A stretch of DNA of 64,000 nt from Methylobacterium sp. DB0501 (GTDB lineage: Bacteria; Pseudomonadota; Alphaproteobacteria; Rhizobiales; Beijerinckiaceae), in contig NZ_JAAKGV010000009.1 in NCBI RefSeq assembly GCF_011043735.1, forward strand, positions 192,514 through 256,513. The letters run 5' to 3'. Shown here piece after piece: positions 1 to 8,612 of this stretch. How positions within the stretch are numbered: position 1 is the stretch's first letter; each line of letters starts with the position of its first letter. Under the pieces are notes generated by a model. It was not told the origin of the DNA. It did not search any database and was given only the letters and a program-made list of their open reading frames with translations. A program made the position numbers and the translations under genes.

Positions 1-1490
1 ATTCCCCGGTCTCGGCGCGTTACAAGGTCTACATCGTCGACGAGGTCCACATGCTGTCCGAGAAGGCGTTCAACGCCTTCCTGAAGACGCTGGAGGAGCC
101 GCCGCCGCACGCGAAGTTCGTCTTCGCCACCACCGAGATCCGCAAGGTTCCGGTCACCATCCTGTCGCGCTGCCAGCGCTTCGACCTGCGCCGGGTCGAG
201 GCCGGCGCCCTGATCGCCCATCTCCAGAAGATCTGCGATGCCGAGGGCGTCTCGGCCGAGGCCGAGGCCTTGGCCGCCATCGCGCGGGCCGCCGAGGGGT
301 CGGTGCGCGACTCGCTGTCGCTTCTCGACCAGGCGATCGCCCACGGCGCCGGCCACGTCACCGCCGAGACGGTGCGCGACATGCTCGGCCTCGCCGACCG
401 GGCCCGGGTCGTCGACCTGTTCGAGGCGGCGATGCGCGGCGACGTGCCCGCCACGTTCGCGGAGCTGCGCGCCCAGCACGAGGCCGGGGCCGATCCCGGC
501 GTGGTCCTGTCCGACCTCGCCGAGTTCACCCACCTCGTCACGCGGCTGAAGCTCGCCCCCGACTCCGCGCGCTCCGACACCTCGCTCAGCGAGGTCGAGC
601 GGGTGCGCGGCGGCGACTTCGCCGACCGGCTCTCGGTTCGCGCCCTGTCGCGGGCCTGGCAGATCCTGCTCAAGGCGATCCCCGAGGTGCAGGCGGCAGC
701 CCGGCCGCTGGCTGCGGCCGAGATGGCGCTGGTGCGCCTGATTTACGCCGCCGACCTGCCGACCCCCGACGAGGCCCTGCGCCAGATCAAGGACGGCGGC
801 AGCCTCGCCCTGCCGGCCCGGGCGCCGTCGGCGGCTCCCGCCTCCGCGCCCTCGATGCAGGTGGCTTCCCCGGTCGCCCCGGTGATGCCGGCGGCGAGCC
901 CCGCCCCCGTCCCCACCTTGCGTGCGACGAGCGCCGCCGCACCGGCCCTGGCGCGCAGCCTGCCCGAGGCGCCCCCGGTCGAGGCGGCGCCCCGCCCCGC
1001 CCCGCCCCCGGCGATGCCGCGCCCGACCCTGGTCCAGTCCGCGCCCCCCGCGAGCAAGCCGGATTCCGGCCCGCGCCTGCGCCGCTTCGAGGACGTCGTC
1101 GCGCTCGCCGACGAGCGCCGGGACATCGGCCTGAAGATGGCGCTGGAGCGCGACGCCCACCTGGTGCGGTTCGAGGATGGCCGCATCGAGTTCCGCCTCG
1201 CCGAGGGCGGCCGGCCGACGCTGGGCACCGATCTCGCCCGCGCCCTCGAGGCGTGGACCGGCCGGCGCTGGGTGGTGGCCCTGTCCAAGGAGGACGGCGA
1301 GGCGACGCTCGACGCCCGCGCCAAGGCCGCGGTCCAGAGCCGCCACCAAGGCGCTGCGAGCCATCCGCTGGTCCAGGCGGTGCTGAAGAACTTCCCGGGC
1401 GCCCAGATCGTCGACGTGCGCGACAAGGCACCCGACCCGGCCGTGACGGGCGATATCCCGCCGCCGGAGGCGGACGATCCGGACCTGTAG
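1..1490 (+). CDS. dnaX: DNA polymerase III subunit gamma/tau (5'-truncated by window edge)
   Basis: Clamp-loader ATPase subunit that loads the beta clamp and bridges polymerase cores at the replication fork. The frame is open from base 3, so the start and Walker A lie before the window. The first visible residues include the Walker B stretch VYIVDEVHML, then the NAFLKTLEEPPPH segment and sensor-1 region TEIRKVPVTILSRCQRF typical of DnaX. A long Ala/Pro-rich linker follows (around 800-1060), then a C-terminal domain of the kind that contacts the polymerase alpha subunit. It ends at TAG 1488-1490. ybaB and recR follow on the same strand, the classical dnaX-ybaB-recR order. Identity is certain; only the N-terminus is missing. 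Confidence 0.97.
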   Translation, partial: SPVSARYKVYIVDEVHMLSEKAFNAFLKTLEEPPPHAKFVFATTEIRKVPVTILSRCQRFDLRRVEAGALIAHLQKICDAEGVSAEAEALAAIARAAEGSVRDSLSLLDQAIAHGAGHVTAETVRDMLGLADRARVVDLFEAAMRGDVPATFAELRAQHEAGADPGVVLSDLAEFTHLVTRLKLAPDSARSDTSLSEVERVRGGDFADRLSVRALSRAWQILLKAIPEVQAAARPLAAAEMALVRLIYAADLPTPDEALRQIKDGGSLALPARAPSAAPASAPSMQVASPVAPVMPAASPAPVPTLRATSAAAPALARSLPEAPPVEAAPRPAPPPAMPRPTLVQSAPPASKPDSGPRLRRFEDVVALADERRDIGLKMALERDAHLVRFEDGRIEFRLAEGGRPTLGTDLARALEAWTGRRWVVALSKEDGEATLDARAKAAVQSRHQGAASHPLVQAVLKNFPGAQIVDVRDKAPDPAVTGDIPPPEADDPDL

Positions 1491-1553
1491 CGAACGGGCC
1501 GCCGGCACCCCACATCCGTTTGGATTTCTCTCTCACAGCACGAGGACGCCGCC

Positions 1554-1874
1554 ATGGACATCATGGGACTGATGAAACAGGCCCAGGCCATGCAGCAGAA
1601 GATGGCCGACCTTCAGTCCGAGCTCGACGGCGTCCAGGTCACGGGCGCGTCCGGCGGCGGCTCCGTCTCGGTGACGATGACCGCGAAGGGCGACGTGAAG
1701 GGTCTCACCCTCGACCCGTCGCTGCTGGTGCCTGACGAGAAGGAGATTCTCGAGGACCTGATCGTCGCGGCTCTCACCGATGCCAAGGCCAAGGCCGAGC
1801 GTGCCGCGCAGGAGCGGATGCAGGAACTGACCAAGGGCCTGCCGCTGCCCCCGGGCATGAAGCTGCCGTTCTAA
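1554..1874 (+). CDS. YbaB/EbfC family nucleoid-associated protein
   Basis: A 106-residue DNA-binding protein of the YbaB/EbfC family, which forms homodimers that bind DNA and affect nucleoid structure. It starts MDIMGLMKQAQAMQQKMADL, an amphipathic helix rich in Gln and Met, followed by the conserved VTGASGGGSVSVTM segment and the LPPGMKLPF tail diagnostic for the family. It lies 63 bases after dnaX and before recR, the usual conserved triplet, so a role near replication or recombination is commonly inferred though not proven. Length is standard. Confidence 0.95.
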   Translation: MDIMGLMKQAQAMQQKMADLQSELDGVQVTGASGGGSVSVTMTAKGDVKGLTLDPSLLVPDEKEILEDLIVAALTDAKAKAERAAQERMQELTKGLPLPPGMKLPF

Positions 1875-2042
1875 GCGGAGTTGCGTTGGCCGGCCAACGC
1901 GTCGTCCGCTTGGGCTCTCGTTTGTCGCAGATTTTTGTCGCAAAACCGGCAACTGCTTTTGCGAAATCTGCTGAAGCTCTCTCCCCCTCCTCACAAGGGG
2001 GAGGGACATTGCGTTTCATTCCTAGAGCAGGGCCCGAATTTC

Positions 2043-2648
2043 ATGCCCCAGGCCGTCGCGGGTCCGGAGATCGAACGGCTGATCCAGCTCCTGGCCCGCA
2101 TGCCCGGCCTCGGGCCGCGCTCGGCCCGCCGGGCCGCCCTCCAGCTCATCAAGAAGCGCGAGACGCTGCTGGCACCGCTCGCCGACGCCATGCGGATCGC
2201 CGCCGACCGGATCGTGGTCTGCCATGAATGCGGCAACGTCGACACGCAGGATCCCTGCACGATCTGTCGCGACCAGAGCCGCGATCCCTCGATGCTGGTG
2301 GTGGTCGAGGATGTCTCGGACCTCTGGGCGCTCGAGCGTTCCGGCGCCGTGACGGCGCGCTACCACGTGCTCGGCGGCGTGCTCTCGGCCCTCGACGGGG
2401 TGCGGCCGGAGAACCTGAACCTGAGCCGCTTGGTCGAGCGGGTGAGCGCACCGGAGATGCGGGAGCTGATCCTGGCCCTCAACGCCACCGTCGACGGCCA
2501 GACCACCGCCCACTACGTCACCGAGTTGCTCACCCACCTGCCGATCAAGGTGACGCGGCTCGCCCACGGCGTGCCGGTCGGCGGCGAACTCGACTATCTC
2601 GACGAGGGCACCCTCTCGGCGGCGATCCGGCAGCGCACCGCGTTCTAG
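2043..2648 (+). CDS. recR: Recombination mediator protein RecR
   Basis: RecR forms a DNA clamp that acts with RecO and RecF to load RecA on gapped DNA. The predicted protein has 201 residues. The HhH region [16 protein letters not shown] is near the N-terminus. A C4 zinc finger (Cys60, Cys63, Cys72, Cys75) is followed by the Toprim motif [13 protein letters not shown] and the C-terminal Walker-B-like region. The ATG at 2043 gives the standard length and begins at the conserved [15 protein letters not shown] block. The frame is open further upstream, but that stretch has no family similarity. RecF is also encoded in this window (57381). Confidence 0.96.
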   Translation: MPQAVAGPEIERLIQLLARMPGLGPRSARRAALQLIKKRETLLAPLADAMRIAADRIVVCHECGNVDTQDPCTICRDQSRDPSMLVVVEDVSDLWALERSGAVTARYHVLGGVLSALDGVRPENLNLSRLVERVSAPEMRELILALNATVDGQTTAHYVTELLTHLPIKVTRLAHGVPVGGELDYLDEGTLSAAIRQRTAF

Positions 2649-2791
2649 AGCACGGCCGGAGGGCCGCGCGATCGGGCGGTGCTCCGGCGGGCCCCATCAT
2701 CGGGTTTGACCCGGCGGAGACGAATCCTTATTTCCCGGAAACTTGCGGGCGCCGCTGCGGCGCCCGGCCCCCCGACTTTGCTGGCGCCCGA

Positions 2792-3307
2792 ATGAGCATC
2801 CGTCCCCTCGTCATCCTTCCGGACGCGCGCCTGCGCGAGATCTCGGCTCCGGTCGGTACGATCACCGGCGACGTGCGGAAGCTCGCGGCCGACATGCTGG
2901 AGACGATGTACGACGCGCCCGGCGTCGGCCTCGCCGGCATCCAGATCGGCGAGGCGGTGCGCATCGTCACCATCGACACGTCGAAGGAGAAGGACGAGCG
3001 CAGCCCCCTGGTCCTGCTCGATCCCGAGATCGTCTGGACCTCGGAGGAGACCCGCACCTACGAGGAAGGCTGCCTGTCGATCCCCGATTACTACGCCGAG
3101 GTGATCCGCCCCGACCGGGTGCGCGTGCGCTTCCGTACCCTCGACGGCGAGACCGTGGAGCAGGAGGCCGACGGCCTGCTCGCCACCTGCCTCCAGCACG
3201 AGATCGATCATCTCAACGGCGTCTTGTTCATCGACCACCTGTCGAAGCTCAAGCGCGATCGGGTGATGAAGAAGTTCGCCAAGGCGGCCAAGCGCGAAGC
3301 CGCCTAG
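2792..3307 (+). CDS. def: Peptide deformylase
   Basis: Removes the N-formyl group from nascent proteins; a metalloenzyme (usually Fe2+) acting at the ribosome exit tunnel. The 171-residue product has all three family motifs: [10 protein letters not shown] (residues 44-53, with Gly in place of the more usual second Ala), EGCLSIP with metal ligand Cys94, and QHEIDHLNG with ligands His136 and His140 and catalytic Glu137. fmt begins 2 bases after its stop, so the deformylase is co-transcribed with the formyltransferase that adds the group. The ATG at 2792 starts the conserved [13 protein letters not shown] segment. Confidence 0.97.
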   Translation: MSIRPLVILPDARLREISAPVGTITGDVRKLAADMLETMYDAPGVGLAGIQIGEAVRIVTIDTSKEKDERSPLVLLDPEIVWTSEETRTYEEGCLSIPDYYAEVIRPDRVRVRFRTLDGETVEQEADGLLATCLQHEIDHLNGVLFIDHLSKLKRDRVMKKFAKAAKREAA

Positions 3308-3308
3308 G

Positions 3309-4241
3309 ATGCCCCTCAAGGTCGTGTTCATGGGCACCCCGGATTTCGCGGTGCCGACGCTGGCCGAGATCGTCGGCGGCGGCCACGAGGTCGTGGCGGT
3401 CTATACCCGCGCGCCGGCACCTGCCGGCCGCGGCATGGCCCTGCGCCCCTCCCCGGTCCAGGCGCTCGCGGAAAAGTTCGGGCTGCCGGTGCTGACGCCG
3501 GCGACGCTCCGTACCGAGGAAGCGGCCGAGACGTTCCGCGCCCACGAGGCCGACGTCGCCGTGGTGGTGGCCTACGGCATGATCCTGCCGCCCGCGATCC
3601 TCGACGCGCCGTCCCTCGGCTGCCTCAACCTGCATGCCTCGCTGCTGCCGCGCTGGCGCGGTGCCGCGCCGATCCAGCGCGCCGTGATGGCCGGGGACGA
3701 GGAGACCGGCGTCGCGGTGATGCGGATGGAGCCGGGCCTCGATACCGGCCCGGTCGGCATGGTCGAGCGGGTGGCCATCACCCCCGACATGACCTCCGGC
3801 GAGCTGCACGACCGGCTGATGCCGCTCGGCGCCGACCTGATGGCGCGGGCGCTCGGGGCGCTGGAGCGCGGCAACCTGCAATTCCGGCCGCAATCGTCCG
3901 AGGGCGTCGTCTATGCCCACAAGATCACCAACGAGGAGGCGCGCCTCGACTGGTCGGAAGGGGCCGAAACCCTCCATGACCGGGTGCGCGGCCTGTCGCC
4001 GTTCCCGGGCGCCTACCTGATGGCCGATTTCGGCCGCGGGCCGGAGCGGGTGAAGGTGCTGCGCGCCCGTCTCGCCGACGGATCGGGCGAACCCGGCACG
4101 CTCCTCGACGCGGCCGGCACGATCGCCTGCGGCGAGGGCGCCTTGCGCCTCGTCACCGTCCAGCCCGCCGGCAAGGGCGCGATGCCGTTCGAGGATTTCG
4201 CCCGCGGCCGCCGGCTCGAGCCGGGCACCCGCCTCGCCTGA
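3309..4241 (+). CDS. fmt: Methionyl-tRNA formyltransferase
   Basis: Transfers a formyl group from 10-formyl-tetrahydrofolate to initiator Met-tRNA. The protein has 310 residues. The N-terminal formyltransferase domain shows [10 protein letters not shown], the substrate-binding and catalytic region [20 protein letters not shown], and the [16 protein letters not shown] block. A C-terminal OB-like domain follows. It starts directly after def, and its TGA overlaps the truA ATG by one base (TGATG), which indicates translational coupling. Confidence 0.97.
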   Translation: MPLKVVFMGTPDFAVPTLAEIVGGGHEVVAVYTRAPAPAGRGMALRPSPVQALAEKFGLPVLTPATLRTEEAAETFRAHEADVAVVVAYGMILPPAILDAPSLGCLNLHASLLPRWRGAAPIQRAVMAGDEETGVAVMRMEPGLDTGPVGMVERVAITPDMTSGELHDRLMPLGADLMARALGALERGNLQFRPQSSEGVVYAHKITNEEARLDWSEGAETLHDRVRGLSPFPGAYLMADFGRGPERVKVLRARLADGSGEPGTLLDAAGTIACGEGALRLVTVQPAGKGAMPFEDFARGRRLEPGTRLA

Positions 4242-4993
4242 TGCCCCGCTACAAGCTCGTCGTCGAGTATGACGGCACCGCCTTCGCCGGCTGGCAGCGC
4301 CAGGCCGCCGACCGCTCGGTGCAGCAGGCGCTGGAGGAGGCGATCGCCCGCTTCGTCGGCGGGCCGGTGCGGGTCCACTGCGCCGGGCGCACCGATGCCG
4401 GGGTGCACGCCACCCATCAGGTCGTCCATCTCGACCTCGACAAGCCGTGGCGCACCGACACCGTGCGCGACGCCGCCAACGCGCATCTGCGGCCGGAGCC
4501 GGTGGCGGTGATCTCGGCCGCCGCGGTGAGCCCGGATTTCGACGCACGCCACTCGGCGATCAAGCGCCATTACCGCTACCGCATCCTCAACCGCCGCTCC
4601 CCGCCGGCCCTGACCCGCGGCTTCGTCTGGCACGTGCCCTGGGCGCTGGATGCCGGGCTGATGCACGAGGGCGCGCAGCTGATGCTCGGCCGGCACGATT
4701 TCTCCGCCTTCCGGGCGGCGGAGTGCCAGGCCAACAGCCCGGTGCGCACCCTCGACCGGCTCGACGTGACCCGCGAGGGCGAGGAGATCGTCGTCGTCAC
4801 CGCGGCGCGCTCGTTCCTGCACCATCAGGTCCGCGGCATGGTCGGTACCCTGATGCTGGCCGGCGGCGGCCGGCTGACGCCGCAGGGCGTGCGTGACGTG
4901 CTCGATTCCCGCGACCGTACCCGCTGCGGGCCTCTCGCGCCCTCGGGCGGGTTGACGCTGATCGGGGTGGATTATCCGGCGGAGTTCGGCTGA
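4241..4993 (+). CDS. truA: tRNA pseudouridine(38-40) synthase TruA
   Basis: Converts uridines 38-40 of the tRNA anticodon arm to pseudouridine. The 250-residue product shows the N-terminal KLVVEYDGTAFAGWQRQ block, the catalytic motif AGRTDAGVHA with nucleophile Asp52, and the C-terminal FLHHQVRGMVGTLM segment. Last gene of the def-fmt-truA run. In many Rhizobiales dapE follows on the same strand; here dapE is nearby but on the opposite strand. Confidence 0.97.
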   Translation: MPRYKLVVEYDGTAFAGWQRQAADRSVQQALEEAIARFVGGPVRVHCAGRTDAGVHATHQVVHLDLDKPWRTDTVRDAANAHLRPEPVAVISAAAVSPDFDARHSAIKRHYRYRILNRRSPPALTRGFVWHVPWALDAGLMHEGAQLMLGRHDFSAFRAAECQANSPVRTLDRLDVTREGEEIVVVTAARSFLHHQVRGMVGTLMLAGGGRLTPQGVRDVLDSRDRTRCGPLAPSGGLTLIGVDYPAEFG

Positions 4994-5043
4994 CCCGGCG
5001 CCATCCGGGCGCTTGGCCGGATCCGGCGTTTCCGGCATCGTGA

Positions 5044-5451
5044 GCATCGGGCACGCTGAAGGACGGGCGCGAGTCGGATCTGGCTTTGCTCGCGACCAAG
5101 GCCGACCTGCGGGAGATCGAGGTCGCGCTGAGAACGGACCTGCAGAAGTCCGAGGCTTCGCTGCGGGCAGATTTGCGCGAAGTCGAGACTTCTCCACGGG
5201 CTGATCTGCGGGAGAATGACAATCGGCTGAAGGTGGATCTACGGGAGACCGAGGGCCGCCCGAAAGCGGATATCGCAGACCTGTCCCACCGGGTGGATCT
5301 CGGCTCGGCGAGCGCCCGGGCCGACATGAAGCTCCTGGAGCAGCGGATGACCGTGGAGCTCGGCACGCTGGTCGCGGCTGGAATCCCGATCACACCAGCG
5401 CATGCGCCCCGCCGGCAAAGCCGACGATCAGCCCGAAGCAGGCGAAGGTGA
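5044..5451 (+). pseudogene. Remnant of a coiled-coil (DUF1640-like) protein
   Basis: In one frame this stretch encodes a run of ATKADLRE-type heptads (LLATKADLREIEVAL, SLRADLREVE, DNRLKVDLRE, SARADMKLLEQRM), then VELGTLVAAG, which looks like the start of a C-terminal membrane anchor. Small proteins with this pattern of charged coiled coil plus one anchor helix are common in Methylobacteria. Here the N-terminal part is missing: a TGA in the same frame lies at 5041-5043 and no good start precedes the first heptad. The anchor is replaced by a basic tail of random appearance. The 3' end overlaps the opposite-strand gene ending at 5390. I read it as a decayed fragment; a short product from TTG 5086 cannot be excluded. 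Confidence 0.6.
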
Positions 5452-5959
5452 CCAACGCCGCGGCGGGTCCCGGCAGGCCGAGGATCGCCCGGGCGGCGCG
5501 GCCGTGCAGCCACAGCAACACCACCGCGAAGGCACCGGCCTCGATTGCCGCGAGGCCCGGCGTCGCGAGGCCGAGGAGCAGCAGGCAGCCCGGCAGCGCC
5601 AGGGCGACGAGGCCCGCGGCGAGGAGCCAGTTGGTCACGACCACGAAGGGCACGTAGGCCCGGGTCCGGTCGAGGCGGCGCAGGACCGCGATCATCGCCA
5701 GGGGCACCGGCAGGAACGCCGCCGCCAGCCCGGCGAGCAGGGCTGCCGTCACGTGGTCGAGCTGGAACGGCGCCGTGCCGGCCCCACGCTCCAGGAACAA
5801 CGCCACCGTCACCGCCGGCGCCGTGAGCCAGACCGCCCCGAAGGAGCGCCAGAAGCCGCGCTCGCTGACGTCGAAGTGGCGCAGGGCGTCCGGCCGACGC
5901 CCGATCAGTCCGGCGGTCCCGCGCAGGGAGCGGGCGACCTCGTCAGCGCTCACGAACAT
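5390..5959 (-). CDS. Integral membrane protein of unknown function
   Basis: A 189-residue protein with a soluble N-terminus of about 45 residues (MFVSADEVARSLRGTAGLIG) and then about four hydrophobic helices: around AVWLTAPAVTVALFL, ALLAGLAAAFLPVPLAMIAV, NWLLAAGLVALALPGCLLLLG and FACFGLIVGFAGG. No catalytic motif is recognisable. It lies just downstream of dapE on the same strand (51 bases) and may share its transcript. I do not recognise the family beyond a conserved-looking Rhizobiales membrane protein. Confidence 0.75.
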   Translation of the reverse strand: MFVSADEVARSLRGTAGLIGRRPDALRHFDVSERGFWRSFGAVWLTAPAVTVALFLERGAGTAPFQLDHVTAALLAGLAAAFLPVPLAMIAVLRRLDRTRAYVPFVVVTNWLLAAGLVALALPGCLLLLGLATPGLAAIEAGAFAVVLLWLHGRAARAILGLPGPAAALVTFACFGLIVGFAGGAHALV

Positions 5960-6010
5960 CGGCGGCCTCCAGGATAGAGACCGCCAGATTCAACTTTCGT
6001 CTAAGGCCGG

Positions 6011-7213
6011 TCAAGCCGGATGGTGCGTCGCGGCAGCGCCGGGAAAATACCCGTCCAGGACCCGACCGACGATCGCCGTCAGCCGGTCGAGATCGGCGAG
6101 CGTGACCCGCTCGTCGACCTGGTGCATCGTCCGCCCGACGAGACCGAACTCGATCACCGGGCAGGCATCCTTGATGAAGCGGGCATCCGAGGTGCCCCCG
6201 GTGGTCGAGAGGGCGGGCCTGCGGCCGGTCTCGGCCTCGATCGCATCCGCCACCTGCTCGACGAAGGCGTCGGGCTCGGTCAGGAAGGCGACGGAATTGG
6301 TCGGCCGCACGTCGAGGCTGTAGCGCACCGTGTTGCCCGCGGCCGCGGCGAGACGCCGTTGCAGCTCCGCCGCCAGGGTCTCGGGCGTCCAGAGGTCGTT
6401 GAAGCGGATGTTGAAGGTCGCCCGCGCCTCGGCCGGGATCACGTTGGTCGCCGGGTTGCCGACATCCATGGTGGTGAATTCGAGGTTCGAGGCATCGAAA
6501 TGCGCCGTGCCGGCATCGAGCGGTTCGGCGAGCAGGCCTTGGGCCAGGCGCAGGAGGCCGGGGATCGGGTTCTCGGCCCGGTGCGGATAGGCGACATGGC
6601 CCTGGACGCCGTGCACGGTCAGGTTGGCCGTGAGCGAGCCGCGCCGGCCGATCTTGATCATCTCGCCCAGGGTGTCGGGATTGGTGGGCTCGCCGAGCAG
6701 GCAATGGGCGAAGCGCTCACCCCGGGCTCGTGCCCAGTCGAGGAGCTTCACCGTGCCGTTCACCGCCGGCCCCTCCTCGTCGCCGGTGATCAGGAACGCG
6801 ATGGCGCCGCCGAAATCCGGCCCGCGCCGCGCCAGGAAGGCCAGCACCGCCGCCAGCATGCAGGCGATGCCGCCCTTCATGTCGACGGCGCCGCGGCCGA
6901 ACAGCTCCCCTCCCTCGATCGCGGCCCCGAACGGGTCGTGGCGCCAGGCCGTCGCGTCGCCCGGCGGCACCACGTCGGTATGCCCGGCCAACAGCAGGCA
7001 GGGCCCCTCGCCGATGCGGGCATAGAGGTTCTCGATGTCCGGCATGCCTGCTTCCGAGAAGACCGGCCGCTCGACCGTGAAGCCGGCCTCGGACAGGATC
7101 CCCGCCAGGTAGGCGAGCGCCCCGCCCTCGTTCGGCGTCACGGAGGGGCAGCGGATCAGCCCCTGGGCCAGGGACAACGGCGGAGGGGTCGGGGGGACAT
7201 GGGAATCGGTCAC
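6011..7213 (-). CDS. dapE: Succinyl-diaminopimelate desuccinylase
   Basis: M20 family di-zinc hydrolase that releases succinate and LL-diaminopimelate in the lysine/peptidoglycan precursor pathway. Visible motifs are [11 protein letters not shown] (metal-binding His and catalytic Asp), [11 protein letters not shown] (bridging Asp), [12 protein letters not shown] (catalytic Glu and metal Glu) and LLGEPTN. The C-terminal region [20 protein letters not shown] holds the remaining ligand region. A GTG at 7213 gives 400 residues. The frame is open to 7321, but that upstream part crosses a tandem repeat and has no family similarity. The ThiF-type gene at 7362 is divergent. Confidence 0.95.
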   Translation of the reverse strand: MTDSHVPPTPPPLSLAQGLIRCPSVTPNEGGALAYLAGILSEAGFTVERPVFSEAGMPDIENLYARIGEGPCLLLAGHTDVVPPGDATAWRHDPFGAAIEGGELFGRGAVDMKGGIACMLAAVLAFLARRGPDFGGAIAFLITGDEEGPAVNGTVKLLDWARARGERFAHCLLGEPTNPDTLGEMIKIGRRGSLTANLTVHGVQGHVAYPHRAENPIPGLLRLAQGLLAEPLDAGTAHFDASNLEFTTMDVGNPATNVIPAEARATFNIRFNDLWTPETLAAELQRRLAAAAGNTVRYSLDVRPTNSVAFLTEPDAFVEQVADAIEAETGRRPALSTTGGTSDARFIKDACPVIEFGLVGRTMHQVDERVTLADLDRLTAIVGRVLDGYFPGAAATHHPA

Positions 7214-7285
7214 GGGGCAGCCGGCGGTTCGAGGGCAGGATCCGTCGCGAGGCGTAGCGCCGAACGGCGCGGATGAGAACCGCCG

Positions 7286-7329
7286 CCGTCGAAGGCCCTC
7301 CGTCGAAGGCCTTCCCGTCAAAAGCCTTC
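7286..7329. repeat. Three-copy tandem repeat of about 15 bases
   Basis: Three near-identical units in tandem: CCGTCGAAGGCCCT, CCGTCGAAGGCCTTC and CCGTCAAAAGCCTTC. The array lies in the divergent intergenic region between dapE (minus) and the ThiF-type gene (plus), so it occupies the probable promoter region of both. Confidence 0.7.
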
Positions 7330-7361
7330 CCCGGGGCGTGCGTCTCGCTTACCTGTGCCGG

Positions 7362-8141
7362 ATGACCGCGCTCAGCCCCGACGAGATCGAACGCTACGCC
7401 CGCCATATCGTGCTGCGGGAGGTCGGCGGCCCCGGCCAGGTCCGGCTCAAGAGCGCTCGGGTGCTGGTGGTCGGTGCCGGGGGCCTCGGCGCACCGCTGA
7501 TCCAGTACCTCGCGGCAGCCGGGATCGGTACGATCGGCATCGTCGACGACGACACCGTCTCGCTCTCGAACCTGCAGCGCCAGGTGATCCACGGCACGCC
7601 CGACATCGGCCGCCCGAAGGTCGAGAGCGCGGCGCAAGCCGTGGCCCGGCTCAACCCGAACGTCCGGATCGAGACCCATGCCACCCGGCTCACCCCCGAG
7701 AATGCCGAAGGCCTGATCGCGGCCTACGACCTCGTCGCCGACGGCTCGGACAATTTCGCCACCCGCTACGCCGTCTCGGATGCCTGCTACCGCGCCCGCC
7801 GACCCCTGGTGACCGCGGCCCTCGGCCAGTTCGACGGCTCGCTCACCACCATCCGGGCCCACGAGACCGGACCGGACGGCCGGCCGAACCCGACCTATCG
7901 CTGCCTGTTCCCGAGCCCGCCGCCGGTCGGCTCGGTCCCGACCTGCGCCGAGGCCGGGGTGCTCGGGGCGCTGGCCGGCCTGATGGGCTCGCTCATGGCG
8001 CTGGAGGTGATCCGCGCCGTCGCCGGCTTCGGCGAGCCCCTGGTCGGTCGCCTGCTGATGGTCGATGCCCGCTCGCTGCGCTTCGAGACGCTGTCCTATG
8101 CCTGGGACCCGAGCAACCCGTTGAGCGGGACGGCGGCGTGA
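7362..8141 (+). CDS. HesA/MoeB/ThiF family adenylyltransferase
   Basis: E1-like enzyme that adenylates the C-terminal Gly-Gly of a small sulfur-carrier protein (MoaD or ThiS) for molybdopterin, thiamine or related sulfur transfer. The 259-residue product has the nucleotide-binding motif VVGAGGLGAPLIQYLAAAGIG, the DDDTVSLSNLQRQ segment with the adenylation Arg, the DGSDNFATRY motif, and TCAEAGVLG containing the usual catalytic Cys. Unlike E. coli MoeB, the paired zinc cysteines are not complete: only TYRC is present and no second CxxC follows at the C-terminus. MoeB-like function is the best guess. The ATG at 7362 matches the conserved SPDEIERYARHIVLREVGG start. Confidence 0.88.
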   Translation: MTALSPDEIERYARHIVLREVGGPGQVRLKSARVLVVGAGGLGAPLIQYLAAAGIGTIGIVDDDTVSLSNLQRQVIHGTPDIGRPKVESAAQAVARLNPNVRIETHATRLTPENAEGLIAAYDLVADGSDNFATRYAVSDACYRARRPLVTAALGQFDGSLTTIRAHETGPDGRPNPTYRCLFPSPPPVGSVPTCAEAGVLGALAGLMGSLMALEVIRAVAGFGEPLVGRLLMVDARSLRFETLSYAWDPSNPLSGTAA

Positions 8142-8174
8142 GCGGCCGCGAGGGCGCGCCGGAGGGCTGATCGC

Positions 8175-8594
8175 ATGATGCGCCGTTATCTCGTCGCTGC
8201 CTCGCTGCTCGCGGCCGCTCCGGTTCTCGCAGGTCCGGGAGCCGAGCGGTGGACGGCCTTGAGCAAGACAGCCATGGCGATCACCGGCGACATCTCGTTA
8301 TCGCCCACGCGGCTGGTCGCGGCGGGCCGGATCGTGCCGCTCTCCGTCGCCGCCGACGTGCCGGCCTTCGCTACCCTGTCGGGGCCGGTGCCGGCGCGCA
8401 TCCTGAAGGTGACGCCACCCGCCGATCCCAAGCTCCTGCACGGCAACACCCTGTGCGGAGCGCCGGTGCGCTGGATCGTCGCCTATCGGAAAGACGCCGG
8501 CCGGTCGCTGACCCTCGCCGCGTTCAGCGGCGAGACCCTCCCGGCCGGCGAATCCGGTTCCGGCCTCTGCGCGACGTTCTCCTACGCGCGCTGA
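8175..8594 (+). CDS. Small exported protein, unknown function
   Basis: A 139-residue protein with a clear signal peptide (MMRRYLVAASLLAAAPVLAG, cleavage probably after VLA). The mature part contains two cysteines (NTLCGAP and SGLCATF) that could form a disulfide in the periplasm. There is no known domain that I recognise. It begins 33 bases after the ThiF-type gene on the same strand and meets the chemotaxis gene tail to tail 18 bases downstream. Confidence 0.75.
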   Translation: MMRRYLVAASLLAAAPVLAGPGAERWTALSKTAMAITGDISLSPTRLVAAGRIVPLSVAADVPAFATLSGPVPARILKVTPPADPKLLHGNTLCGAPVRWIVAYRKDAGRSLTLAAFSGETLPAGESGSGLCATFSYAR

Positions 8595-8612
8595 GACCAA
8601 CCGAGGGGCCGC

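Noticed and set aside
7214..7321. Longer dapE start at 7321
   Set aside because: The added part crosses a tandem repeat and has no similarity to DapE.
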